A stretch of DNA of 29,740 nucleotides, from contig JBHIDJ010000025.1 in the NCBI GenBank assembly GCA_046760105.1, positions 1-29,740 on the forward strand, in the 5' to 3' direction. This stretch comes from JBHIDJ01 sp046760105 (lineage in GTDB: Bacteria; Pseudomonadota; Gammaproteobacteria; Acidiferrobacterales; SPGG2). Below are positions 8,834-16,605 of the stretch, in pieces. The position numbers and the translations under genes are program-made. The notes under the pieces are model-generated. The model worked only from the letters and a program-made list of their open reading frames with translations. It was not told the origin of the DNA and did not search any database. How positions within the stretch are numbered: position 1 is the first letter of the stretch; every line of letters starts with the position of its first letter.

Positions 8834-9348
8834 CCGTTACTTCCTGACACCCCAACATCTACATTACTTCAGTGTATGCAATGTTCACCACTGCGCCACT
8901 CGCCGGCACGAGCACAAGCCCACGGCGTTTCGCGGTGCGAGCAAGGCGTCAACCGACCGTCGCCGACGAACGGAACCCGCCACCCCGGGGTGGCCCCGCC
9001 CTAGCGGCGACGCAGAGAAGCGTGACGAACAAAGCAAGAGCGACGAAGTGCAACATGGACGCGGTCGCGTCCGCCGGGCTACGTAGCCGCCAACACCGTA
9101 GATACGTGCACGTCTTCGCTCGTATCATCTAAGTCTAGTAGCTCTGTAACTGACTGTTCGCTAACTAGGATCTGAGTCATCAACAGAGCAAACCGGGCGT
9201 CTGACCGATGCCGAGTCAAATCGCCACGCGGTCGATTTAACTGTGACCGGCGTACCCGACTTGGGGAGGTCCGGACGGGGTCGATCGCCGACGGGGCCCG
9301 CGTTAGCCGTGTTAGTAGGAATTGAGTAGTGGCTGGTACTCTTGATAG
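8834..9348. other. gene-poor stretch upstream of the envelope operon
   Basis: About 515 bases without a convincing gene. The side next to 8833 must hold the operon promoter, but I found no clear -35/-10 pair. The middle is GC-rich and contains a 35-codon minus-strand ORF (8949-9056) whose start resembles a signal peptide (MLHFVALALFVTLLCVAARA) but which has no ribosome-binding site. There is also a 12-base palindrome, GGCTACGTAGCC (9077-9088). The longer plus-strand frames here are Arg/Pro/Thr-rich and look like chance translations. Nothing recognisable lies in 9133-9348. Confidence 0.5.
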
Positions 9349-10233
9349 TCAGGTCTTGTTGGCATCCTCCATCGCCTTGACAACCTCGTGATAGCTCTCG
9401 GGTGCTTTGTCTCCAAACCGGGATTTGAGCCCAGCCTGGGTAGCCTTTAACAAGCGCCGGGCCGCCGCGTCGGCCATAATTGGTTCGATGCCCATTACCC
9501 TTAATGTCTCGGCGACCTCCTCCATCTCATGCGCACGACGTTCGCCATGAATGGCGGTACGCCCGATGAGGTAGCGCGCGAGTTTGTTCCAATCGACGCC
9601 CGGGTAACCTACTCCTACCGATTCGAGCACACGCTCAGCTACGCCATAGCGCGACGAAGCCACGACACACTCGAGGAACAATGCTTCTAGTCCCTTGACG
9701 ATGATGCTGCGAAACATCTTGGTGGCGGTGGCACGACCGATGTCACGCCCGAAATCCTCAAGACACATCCCGTAAGGCGCCAACCGCGCCAACAAATCAG
9801 GCACCGCCTCGCCGCACAACAGCATAGGAACCTTGTGACCAAGGGGTCGGACGCCGGCCATCACCGCCGCTTCCACAAAGCAGGCGCCGCTTTGGCCGAT
9901 GATCGCCGCCACTTGCTGCTTCGTCGCGGGTGATGTGGAGTTTAGGTCCAGGTAAACATGACACGGGCTCAAGAACGCCGCCGCCTGCTCGGCAACGTCT
10001 CGCGCGACCGACGAAACGACGGTGGAGAAGATAACCTCGCTGCGCTTCGCCATTTCCTCAAGGGAATCACAAAGCCTTACTCCGGCCTCTGCAGCGCGCT
10101 GCTCAAGCGTGGCTCGCCGATCGGCGAAGCCGAGGGCGATGTCGTAAGCAGAAATCGCTGGCGCCCCTGCCTCGTGCAGACCCTTGGCGATGTGATAGCC
10201 GGCCTCGCCGAAACCAATGAAACCGATATTCAC
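9349..10233 (-). CDS. NAD(P)-dependent oxidoreductase, 6-phosphogluconate dehydrogenase-like with DUF1932-type C-terminus
   Basis: 294 residues, GTG start at 10231-10233. The N-terminal Rossmann fold opens with MNIGFIGFGEAGYHIA, which carries the GxGxxG nucleotide-binding motif (7-12). A segment DLNSTSPATKQQVA (about 96-109) corresponds to the conserved region of beta-hydroxyacid dehydrogenases. The catalytic-lysine region is probably ATATKMFRSIIVKGLEAL, followed by an all-helical C-terminal domain of the DUF1932 type. Members oxidise beta-hydroxy acids with NAD(P)+. The gene lies 33 bases downstream of the EEP-family gene on the same strand, and back to back with a tartrate dehydrogenase/lyase block that would fit a hydroxy-acid pathway. 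The exact substrate is not predictable. Confidence 0.85.
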   Translation of the reverse strand: MNIGFIGFGEAGYHIAKGLHEAGAPAISAYDIALGFADRRATLEQRAAEAGVRLCDSLEEMAKRSEVIFSTVVSSVARDVAEQAAAFLSPCHVYLDLNSTSPATKQQVAAIIGQSGACFVEAAVMAGVRPLGHKVPMLLCGEAVPDLLARLAPYGMCLEDFGRDIGRATATKMFRSIIVKGLEALFLECVVASSRYGVAERVLESVGVGYPGVDWNKLARYLIGRTAIHGERRAHEMEEVAETLRVMGIEPIMADAAARRLLKATQAGLKSRFGDKAPESYHEVVKAMEDANKT

Positions 10234-10266
10234 GGTCTATATTCGCGAGCACCCGATGTGCGGCTG

Positions 10267-11130
10267 TTATAAGTCAATATCTACCCAGAGCGGTTGGTGG
10301 TCTGAACCTTTCGCGTCTTTGTCAACACGGGCGGTGCAGACGCGGCTAGCAAGCCCGCCGCTAACAAAAACAAAATCGATACGGGCATTATCTTCGAGAT
10401 CCGTGACGCCGTCCGTCGGATCGTTGCCCGCCACAAGCCAAGAATCGACAAGAACGTCCACGTTGGTGCTAGCATCGCCTTTTCCCGTCAGCGCTCCAGT
10501 CATGATCTCATATTCGCGCGAATCGGGTTCCATATTAAAGTCACCGAGCATGATGACCTCGTGTGGCATCGGCGGTATCAGCCGTTCGTCGACCCAATCG
10601 CGCAGATCGCTGCCGCCTGAAAATACCCCACCTTCAGTTGGCGCCCAACGCTGAATTTCCAGCAGGCGTGCCACTTGCCGCTCTCGTTCAACATCTGACT
10701 TATGACCTAGATGCAGCGAATACACACGTACCGGGCCACACGGGCACTCGATAACACCTTCGAGGGCAGCACGCTGCAGGCTGAGTTCATTGGCGAGGTC
10801 CATCTTCGGCAACAGATGGTTGCGTGCTGAGAGGATCGGCGCACGCGACATAAGCAGATTACCGAATTGCCATCGCCGACTCTGGAGCAATCCGCTTTCA
10901 TCGGTAAAGCTTGCGTCCAGATCGAGCCCGGGACCGTAGATCCAGTAATAACCGGGTAATAAGCGAACGAGCTCGGCGACCTGGTCTACCATGCGGGAGC
11001 GTTTCGCAAAACGCTCGACCTCTTGCATGGCAATAATATCTGCCCCCTTAACCTCTTTAGCGATGCGTTCGAGGTCGAGTCGCTCGTCCTTCCCTCTACC
11101 AAATTGGATGTTATAGGTAACGAATCTCAC
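10267..11130 (-). CDS. endonuclease/exonuclease/phosphatase (EEP) family hydrolase
   Basis: 287 residues, GTG start. The core motifs of the DNase I-like EEP fold occur in order: VTYNIQFG near the N-terminus (metal/active-site Asn7), IIAMQEVE (metal-binding Glu37), a His segment VYSLHLGHKSDVERERQ, the LGDFNMEPDS motif and the C-terminal SDHQPLWVDIDL carrying the catalytic SDH triplet. No signal peptide is seen, so it should be cytoplasmic. The family includes phosphodiesterases, sugar-phosphate and phospholipid phosphatases and nucleases; sequence alone does not resolve the substrate. It is transcribed toward the dehydrogenase gene at 9349-10233 and may share its transcript. Confidence 0.88.
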   Translation of the reverse strand: MRFVTYNIQFGRGKDERLDLERIAKEVKGADIIAMQEVERFAKRSRMVDQVAELVRLLPGYYWIYGPGLDLDASFTDESGLLQSRRWQFGNLLMSRAPILSARNHLLPKMDLANELSLQRAALEGVIECPCGPVRVYSLHLGHKSDVERERQVARLLEIQRWAPTEGGVFSGGSDLRDWVDERLIPPMPHEVIMLGDFNMEPDSREYEIMTGALTGKGDASTNVDVLVDSWLVAGNDPTDGVTDLEDNARIDFVFVSGGLASRVCTARVDKDAKGSDHQPLWVDIDL

Positions 11131-11305
11131 AATGACGAACCCGCGTAGACCCCATTGTCACGACCCGCACCCAACCGGTCAACATCCTCACGCCTGACAT
11201 CGTTTGGCGCGAGGTTACTTACACGGCGTGACGGCGGTAAGGCTTCTGTCAGTCGTGACCAGCGTTACCGTTCTTATGCCATACTAGCCATCCAGGGCAA
11301 CCATC

Positions 11306-11738
11306 ATGCATACAGATAGTGACTTTCGCATCGCTCTCCTGCCAGGTGATGGCGTCGGTATCGAGATAATGGACGCTTGTCTGGATGTATTGAACACGTT
11401 GACAACGCGCATCGGGGGCTTTTGTTTGGCAACCGAACGGTTGCCGGGCGCTGCTGCATACTACCGGAATACCGGCGTTGCCTTGCCGGATGAGAGCTTC
11501 AAGGTCGCCGAAAAAGCTGACGCAATTCTGTTCGGCGCGATGGGACTGCCCGACGGTACCGAGGTCAACCCGCAGATAAATTTCAGGATGGGGTTCGAAC
11601 TCTATGCCGGTGTGCGGCCGATCAAAGCCATGGCAAACAACCGGACGTATCCGCCCACGTGAGCTCGGCGGCACGGATGGTACCGCCGAGATCACGCAAA
11701 CCGTAATCGATATCATTGACACCCAACCCGTGATCTAA
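11306..11738 (+). pseudogene. remnant of an isopropylmalate/isocitrate dehydrogenase-family gene (internal deletion plus frameshift)
   Basis: The first 118 codons read as a normal N-terminus of the isocitrate/isopropylmalate dehydrogenase family, with the nucleotide-site motif IALLPGDGVGIEIMDA and the later ADAILFGAMGLP. The frame then stops at 11660-11662. In the +1 frame, from 11661 to the TAA at 11736-11738, the sequence encodes ELGGTDGTAEITQTVIDIID. That matches the extreme C-terminus of the same family (the intact gene next door has PDLGGRAKTEELGKAIAEAI). Roughly 200 central residues, including the metal ligands and catalytic Tyr/Lys, are therefore missing. The N-terminus differs clearly from the neighbouring intact enzyme, so it was a different paralogue rather than a recent tandem copy. 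Confidence 0.85.
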
Positions 11739-11848
11739 CTGGCACTGGCTTGCCGGCACCGACTCACCGGCCGGTTCAATGGCTCCGTGCGCGGACGTAG
11801 ATTAAACTCGTCAATCCAAGCAATCATAGAACCAAGAGACGCGCAAAG

Positions 11849-12907
11849 ATGAAGACATACAACATTGCCGTTATTCCGGGAGACGGGATTGGCAAAGAAG
11901 TCGTGCCCGAAGGTATTCGTGCTCTCGAGGCTGCCGGACGCCGTTACGATATCAGCTTTAAATGGGACTTCTTTCCCTGGAGCTGTGAGACCTACACAAA
12001 GACTGGTCACATGATGCCAGCAGATGGGATTGATCAGCTTCGAGAGTATGACGCGATTTATCTCGGTGCTGTGGGCTTTCCGGGTGTACCTGACCACGTG
12101 TCACTCTGGGGCTTGTTGATTCCGATCCGGCGAGAGATGAAGCAATATGTGAACCTTCGTCCGGTACGATTATTAAAGGGTATATCGTCACCCTTACGCG
12201 ATCGTGGTCCCGACGACATCGATTTCTTTGTGGTGCGCGAGAATAATGAAGGCGAGTACTCGGAGATAGGCGGGCGTCTTTACCGCGGCACCGATGCGGA
12301 GATGGCGATCCAAGAAAGTATTTTTACACGCAGAGGCATTGATCGCATTATGCGCTATGCCTTTGAACTCGCGAAAATGCGAGAAGCGCAGCACCTTACG
12401 TCAGCCACCAAGTCCAATGGCATCATCCACACCATGCCGTACTGGGACGAGCGGTTCAGGGCAATCGCCAAAGAATATCCTGATGTGCGCACCGATCAGT
12501 ATCACATCGACATCTTAACCGCACATTTTGTCCTGCACCCAGACTGGTTTGATGTCGTCGTCGGCAGCAATCTGCTGGGCGATATTCTGTCCGATCTAGG
12601 TCCGGCGGTGGCCGGTACTATCGGCATTGCACCATCCGCTAATATCAATCCCGAACGTGAGCTCCCGAGCATGTTCGAACCCGTACACGGCTCCGCACCG
12701 GATATCGCGGGGCGAGATGTCGCCAACCCAATTGGACAGGTCTGGTCGGGCGCGATGATGTTGGAACATCTTGGTCACCCGGATGCGTGCCGTGCTATTG
12801 AGGCTGCGATCGAAACCGTTTTGGAAGACGAGCGGTTGCACACCCCCGACCTGGGAGGCCGCGCGAAAACAGAGGAGCTTGGCAAAGCGATCGCGGAAGC
12901 GATCTAA
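11849..12907 (+). CDS. ttuC: tartrate dehydrogenase / D-malate dehydrogenase (decarboxylating)
   Basis: 352 residues, close to the usual 350-365 of the tartrate/D-malate dehydrogenase branch of the isopropylmalate dehydrogenase family. Visible features are YNIAVIPGDGIGKEVVPEG at the N-terminus, LYLGAVG-like IYLGAVGFPGVPD, the substrate-contact region FFVVRENNEGEYSEIGGR, SATKSNGI with the catalytic Lys, the Asp-rich metal site NLLGDILSDLGP and the C-terminal cofactor segment HGSAPDIAGRDVANPIGQ. The spacing PVHGSAPDIAG with DVANPIG fits NAD+ use. Enzymes of this branch oxidise tartrate and oxidatively decarboxylate D-malate or meso-tartrate. It precedes a transporter and a lyase gene on the same strand. 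The symbol is by family; dmlA would be equally defensible. Confidence 0.9.
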   Translation: MKTYNIAVIPGDGIGKEVVPEGIRALEAAGRRYDISFKWDFFPWSCETYTKTGHMMPADGIDQLREYDAIYLGAVGFPGVPDHVSLWGLLIPIRREMKQYVNLRPVRLLKGISSPLRDRGPDDIDFFVVRENNEGEYSEIGGRLYRGTDAEMAIQESIFTRRGIDRIMRYAFELAKMREAQHLTSATKSNGIIHTMPYWDERFRAIAKEYPDVRTDQYHIDILTAHFVLHPDWFDVVVGSNLLGDILSDLGPAVAGTIGIAPSANINPERELPSMFEPVHGSAPDIAGRDVANPIGQVWSGAMMLEHLGHPDACRAIEAAIETVLEDERLHTPDLGGRAKTEELGKAIAEAI

Positions 12908-13070
12908 TAATAAGTATGGGATATGAGTCTAGAAGAACAACGATAGAAACGGTCGCGATCGAAACTAACTCTAAAACTCCCGCTCAGAGCTCGTCTGCGT
13001 TAGCCCACACCTTCGAGTTACCCCAAGCGGCACGGCCAGCCGGCGCGGGTGAGATGCGGATCACGAGCCG

Positions 13071-13916
13071 ATGACGCTTCAGCTTACGCTTCTCGTATTG
13101 TTGGCCGCGTTCATGCACGCCGTGTGGAACACGCTCGTGAAGTCGAGCGACGACCGGCTGGTGGAGCTTGCAATGGTCAACGCGGTAGGCGGGCTCATCG
13201 CCGCCTGCGCCCTGCCTTGGGTTGGCATACCGGATCCTGCCAGTTGGTGGTACATCCTCGCCTCCATCATCATCCATACCGGGTATTACTTCTTCTTAAT
13301 TCAGGCCTATAGGGTCGGTGACTTGAGCCATGTCTACCCGCTGGCCCGTGGTTTCTCACCCCTAGTGGTCGCAGCATGTGCGGGATTCATCGCCGGCGAG
13401 TGGCTGAACGCCGGGCAGGTCACCGGCGTGCTGCTGATCTCGGTAAGCATCGCAAGCCTGGCATGGAATGGGACGTGGCGCCAACGTGAGGGAATGCGAC
13501 CGGTGCTTTTCGCCGGAGCCACCGGCCTCATGATTGCCGGCTACACGCTTGTTGATGGTACGGGAGTGCGATTGTCCGGAAACGCACTCGCCTATATCGC
13601 TTGGCTGTTCACACTGGACTGCCTGCCCTTGCTCGCGATCGCCGCGGTCCGGCGACGAGGTGTCATCGGACAGGCCTTCAAAACCCAGTGGCGGACCGGC
13701 GTTGTGGGAGGGATGCTGGCATTCGCCGCCTATGGCTTGGTTATCTGGGCACTTAGCCTAGGTGCAATGGCCCCGGTCGCCGCGCTTCGTGAAACCAGCG
13801 TCGTGATCGCCGCCGTGATCGGTACCGCGTTCTTGCACGAGCCGTTTGGCTGGCGACGCGTGCTGGCCGCGATCGGCGTGGCGGCGGGGGTCATCACGTT
13901 GCGCGTGGCTGTATGA
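13071..13916 (+). CDS. EamA/DMT-superfamily transporter
   Basis: 281 residues made of about ten hydrophobic helices in two related halves, the pattern of drug/metabolite transporters. The first half opens with TLQLTLLVLLAAFMHAVWNTLVKSS and contains FFLIQAYRVGDLSHVYPLARGFSPL. The second half has the matching ALSLGAMAPVAALRETSVVIAAVIGTAFLHEPF, a hallmark of EamA repeats. The start at 13071 lacks a strong ribosome-binding site; the frame begins immediately with the first helix, so this start is reasonable. It sits between the tartrate dehydrogenase and lyase genes, about 160 bases after the former, which suggests transport of a pathway substrate or product. That role is inference. Confidence 0.88.
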   Translation: MTLQLTLLVLLAAFMHAVWNTLVKSSDDRLVELAMVNAVGGLIAACALPWVGIPDPASWWYILASIIIHTGYYFFLIQAYRVGDLSHVYPLARGFSPLVVAACAGFIAGEWLNAGQVTGVLLISVSIASLAWNGTWRQREGMRPVLFAGATGLMIAGYTLVDGTGVRLSGNALAYIAWLFTLDCLPLLAIAAVRRRGVIGQAFKTQWRTGVVGGMLAFAAYGLVIWALSLGAMAPVAALRETSVVIAAVIGTAFLHEPFGWRRVLAAIGVAAGVITLRVAV

Positions 13917-13999
13917 TCACGTCTTCTAATCACTCTTCTGTGATACATTGTATGTTCAACTCTAAAATAACCTGAATCAGAAAACGTAGGGGCGCAACT

Positions 14000-14863
14000 A
14001 TGATTTCATCGGCAGAGAAACTACGGAAGCTGCTGGCAAAGCCGGGACTGCTCGTGATGCCCGGTTGTTATGACGCCATATCCGCCAAACTCATAGAGCG
14101 AGCCGGATTTGAACTGTTGTTTATGAGCGGGTTTGCCGTGTCAGGAGCGCGACTCGGTATGCCCGATACCGGGCTCATCTCGTACGGCGAGATGGTGGAC
14201 CAAGGGCGCAACATCTGTCGCGCCGTGTCTATTCCAGTGATCGGTGACGGCGACACCGGTTTCGGTAATGCGCTCAACGTGAAACGCACGGTACAAGGCT
14301 ATGCCGATGCGGGATTTGCGTGCATCATGATCGAAGACCAGATCGCACCGAAACGCTGCGGCCATACGCGCGGCAAGACGGTTGTTTCCTGCGATGAGGC
14401 GCTCATGCGCTTGCGGGCCGCCGTGGATGCCCGCGACGAAGGCGCTGACATTCTCATCATGGCGCGCACTGACGCACGTGCCACTGACGGGCTGGAAGAA
14501 GGGATAACGAGGACGCGTGCGTTCGCCGAGCTCGGTGCCGATATCACCTTTCTAGAGGCACCAACTTCAGAGCAAGAAATGGCTGAATACTGTCGTTCGG
14601 TGCCGGGCGCGAAGATGGCCAACTTGATCGAGGACGGAGACACACCACTATTATCACCAGACAAGTTGGAAGCTATCGGCTACAAGATTGCCGTCTACCC
14701 GCTGACTCTGCTGAACGCATCGATCCTTGCTATGCAAGAGACCTTGCGCAGCCTTAAGAACGGTCAAGAACCGGAGCGGCTGTTGCGCTTTGACGAACTT
14801 AAGAAGGCCGTGGGATTTCCCGATTACTACGCGGGCGAACAGCGGTATGCTGTGGAAAACTAG
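14000..14863 (+). CDS. isocitrate lyase/PEP mutase-superfamily C-C lyase
   Basis: 287 residues, ATG preceded by AGGGG at a suitable distance. It matches the 2-methylisocitrate lyase, dimethylmalate lyase and oxaloacetate decarboxylase branch of the superfamily. The seen features are the metal/substrate segment IPVIGDGDTGFGNALNV (Asp83, Asp85), IMIEDQIAPKRCGH with Glu112/Asp113 and the flexible active-site loop KRCGH at 118-122 holding the catalytic Cys120, and ILIMARTDARA. The KRCGH loop argues for a true lyase that cleaves a C-C bond rather than a PEP mutase. With tartrate dehydrogenase, a hydroxyacid dehydrogenase and a transporter nearby it probably acts in degradation of a substituted malate or similar acid. 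The precise substrate is open. Confidence 0.87.
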   Translation: MISSAEKLRKLLAKPGLLVMPGCYDAISAKLIERAGFELLFMSGFAVSGARLGMPDTGLISYGEMVDQGRNICRAVSIPVIGDGDTGFGNALNVKRTVQGYADAGFACIMIEDQIAPKRCGHTRGKTVVSCDEALMRLRAAVDARDEGADILIMARTDARATDGLEEGITRTRAFAELGADITFLEAPTSEQEMAEYCRSVPGAKMANLIEDGDTPLLSPDKLEAIGYKIAVYPLTLLNASILAMQETLRSLKNGQEPERLLRFDELKKAVGFPDYYAGEQRYAVEN

Positions 14864-14957
14864 TCTGGCTATATGCCGTTCCATACTTCGTTTCGACTGA
14901 ACCTCTGAGATCTAGAGTCGCAGGCCTCAGGGCGGCGAAGACAGTGCAGCAGTCCCC

Positions 14958-14992
14958 CGGCAAAACTGCCGTGCGAGCAGCGGCATGCCGCT
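14958..14992. terminator. two hairpins between convergent genes
   Basis: Between the lyase gene (plus) and the reductase gene (minus) lie two inverted repeats. CGGCA and TGCCG (14958-14962 and 14967-14971) flank a 4-base loop, and AGCGGCATGCCGCT (14979-14992) is a 14-base perfect palindrome ending two bases from the reductase stop codon. Their place between convergent genes fits a bidirectional terminator region. Only a short T-run (TTTT in the loop on the minus strand) is present, so the assignment is tentative. Confidence 0.4.
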
Positions 14993-14994
14993 CA

Positions 14995-16302
14995 CTATGC
15001 CGTGCCATGCTTGGTTTCGATGTCGATACCGAGCGTCTTGAGAAAGGGTGTCGGCAGCACGCCGCCCGCGCAGATGATGACCGTATCGTTTGGGATCTTT
15101 TCGGACTGTCCGTCTTGCGCTATGACCACCTTTTTTTGTTCGATCGATTTTACGTTAGATCTCAACATTACGCGCAACCGACTTGCCGCCTCCATGTCTT
15201 GCACCTTCTTTCGATTTTTCTCCTTAGCCCGACTAAAGGCGTCACTCCGATAGGAAAGGGTTACGGTCGTGCCCGGCTCCTCGGCAATACTGGTTGCTGC
15301 TTCCAAGGCGGCGTCGCCACCGCCAATCACCAGCACATGTTGCTTGCGGTATTGTTCCGGATCGATAAGGCGGTAAACGACCTTGGGCAGTTCTTCCCCC
15401 GGAACACCGAGTTTGCGTGGCGTGCCGCGTCTACCGATGGCCAGCAGAATCGCTCTGGTTTCGTAGGTTCGGCGTGTGGTTTTGACGACAAAGCCGTCCC
15501 CGTTCTTGCTTATGTCTTCCATCCGCTCCTGGTAGTTGATCTTCACACCGGTTTTCTTCTCGACACCTTGCCAAAACTCTAAAAGCGCCTCCTTGCTAGT
15601 TTCCCGCATCTTTACCTTACCGATCAGCGGTAGCGTGGCTGGCTGCGTCATAACGATCTTGCCCCGAGGGTAATGGGCCACCGTGCCGCCCAAGGTTTCT
15701 TGTTCGATTGTTGCAAAACGTAGTTTGTGCTGTGACGCGGCGAGCGAAGCGGAAAAGCCAGCCGGGCCAGCGCCCACAATCACCACATCATAGCGGGACC
15801 CTTTGCCATTGAATTTCTTGATTGATTCTGTCGCCTGGCGCCCCTGTTCAATGGCGTTTCGGATTAGCCCCATACCGCCTAGCTCGCCAGCAATAAAGAT
15901 GCCTGGAACATTGGTTTCAAAGGAAGGGCTAACGAAAGGAATATCGACCCCTCTTTTTTCCGTACCAAATACCAGCGTAATGGCATCGTGCGGACAGGCT
16001 GCCTTGCAGGCGCCATGGCCGATGCAATGGGTTGGATTAATCAACTGCGCCTTGCCGCCGATGAGTCCCAGGACATCGCCTTCCGGACACGCTGTCACAC
16101 ACGCGGCAGATCCCAAGCAGCGGTTCGCGTCGATCACAGGATGTAGCGACGGCGGCTCGGTAAGCCCGGATTCGGTGGCTGTCTGCAGTGTAGAAAGATT
16201 CCGCTTGTGCTTTTTCTTTTGGCGTCGCACGTAAACGAGATACACCGCGACCAGCGGCACGATATAGGCGGCGTGCGTCAGATAGTCAGGTGAAGGCGGC
16301 AC
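14995..16302 (-). CDS. membrane-anchored iron-sulfur flavoprotein, NAD(P)-binding, with permuted thioredoxin-reductase-like domain
   Basis: 435 residues with a GTG start; an in-frame stop lies 18 bases upstream. Order of parts: one transmembrane helix (about 9-25) followed by a basic stretch; a ferredoxin-like double-cluster domain (about 58-112) with CLGSAACVTACP and CIGHGACKAACP; a segment ETNVPGIFIAGELGG...AIEQGRQA (129-157) that normally ends thioredoxin-reductase-like enzymes; the FAD motif VVIVGAGPAGFSAS (173-186); and the NAD(P) motif VLVIGGGDAALEAA (323-336). No CxxC redox pair of thioredoxin reductase is visible. It probably passes electrons between NAD(P)H, flavin, Fe-S clusters and membrane or periplasmic carriers, with the catalytic part in the cytoplasm. 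It is the last gene of a minus-strand arm that also encodes two multihaem cytochromes, separated from them by 303 bases. Confidence 0.85.
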   Translation of the reverse strand: MPPSPDYLTHAAYIVPLVAVYLVYVRRQKKKHKRNLSTLQTATESGLTEPPSLHPVIDANRCLGSAACVTACPEGDVLGLIGGKAQLINPTHCIGHGACKAACPHDAITLVFGTEKRGVDIPFVSPSFETNVPGIFIAGELGGMGLIRNAIEQGRQATESIKKFNGKGSRYDVVIVGAGPAGFSASLAASQHKLRFATIEQETLGGTVAHYPRGKIVMTQPATLPLIGKVKMRETSKEALLEFWQGVEKKTGVKINYQERMEDISKNGDGFVVKTTRRTYETRAILLAIGRRGTPRKLGVPGEELPKVVYRLIDPEQYRKQHVLVIGGGDAALEAATSIAEEPGTTVTLSYRSDAFSRAKEKNRKKVQDMEAASRLRVMLRSNVKSIEQKKVVIAQDGQSEKIPNDTVIICAGGVLPTPFLKTLGIDIETKHGTA

Positions 16303-16605
16303 GACGAATAACTGGGATTAAAGTTCCCCCCTGCCTGGTCCACTAGCGGTAATTCAGTATAAATCCTGAGGCGTCGCTGGTCGCTACTAGCTGTCGGTGA
16401 TTTTGATCCATTAGTCAGCGTCTACTTCCCTTGTTCGAAACGTGCGGAGATCTACATAGGCACGCTTCCCTGAGTGAGGGGTTAATGAGCTAATTTCAGG
16501 CGGACGAAAATGGGGCTATATGAGGAAAGTTTTTTAAGATCTATGACCCTGCGTTCACACCGTCTGGACCGGCGGTGCCGATACAAGCAAACGACGCAAC
16601 TGCTG
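16303..16605. other. intergenic stretch between reductase and 9-haem cytochrome genes
   Basis: About 300 bases with no credible gene. It should hold the reductase promoter. Bases 16391-16416 match 20778-20803 in the divergent control region at 23 of 26 positions, with weaker similarity continuing to about 16441. I see no haem motif in any frame that would extend the cytochrome gene ending at 16606. Confidence 0.55.
16391..16416 (+). repeat. 26-base intergenic repeat, copy 1
   Basis: It begins CTGTCGGTGATTTTGATCC and ends TTAGTC. A second copy at 20778-20803 has the same orientation on the plus strand and differs at three positions. Both copies lie in non-coding DNA of the cytochrome locus, which suggests a shared regulatory site or the remnant of a duplicated upstream region. 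Confidence 0.6.

Noticed and set aside
9077..9088. Perfect 12-base palindrome GGCTACGTAGCC
   Set aside because: Short, single, not near a gene start and without loop or T-run; a chance palindrome in GC-rich DNA is likely.
8562..9132. Plus-strand ORFs running through the stretch before the envelope operon
   Set aside because: They are Arg/Pro/Thr-rich, partly antisense to the TPR gene, have no ribosome-binding site and show no domain.
11741..11754. GGCACTGGCTTGC upstream of the tartrate dehydrogenase gene, resembling a sigma-54 promoter
   Set aside because: The GG-to-GC spacing is one base too short and no activator gene or site is visible.
12916..13074. 52-codon plus-strand ORF whose TGA overlaps the ATG of the EamA transporter gene
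   Set aside because: It has no Shine-Dalgarno site, no recognisable motif and a composition like random coding; the ATGA overlap alone is not enough.
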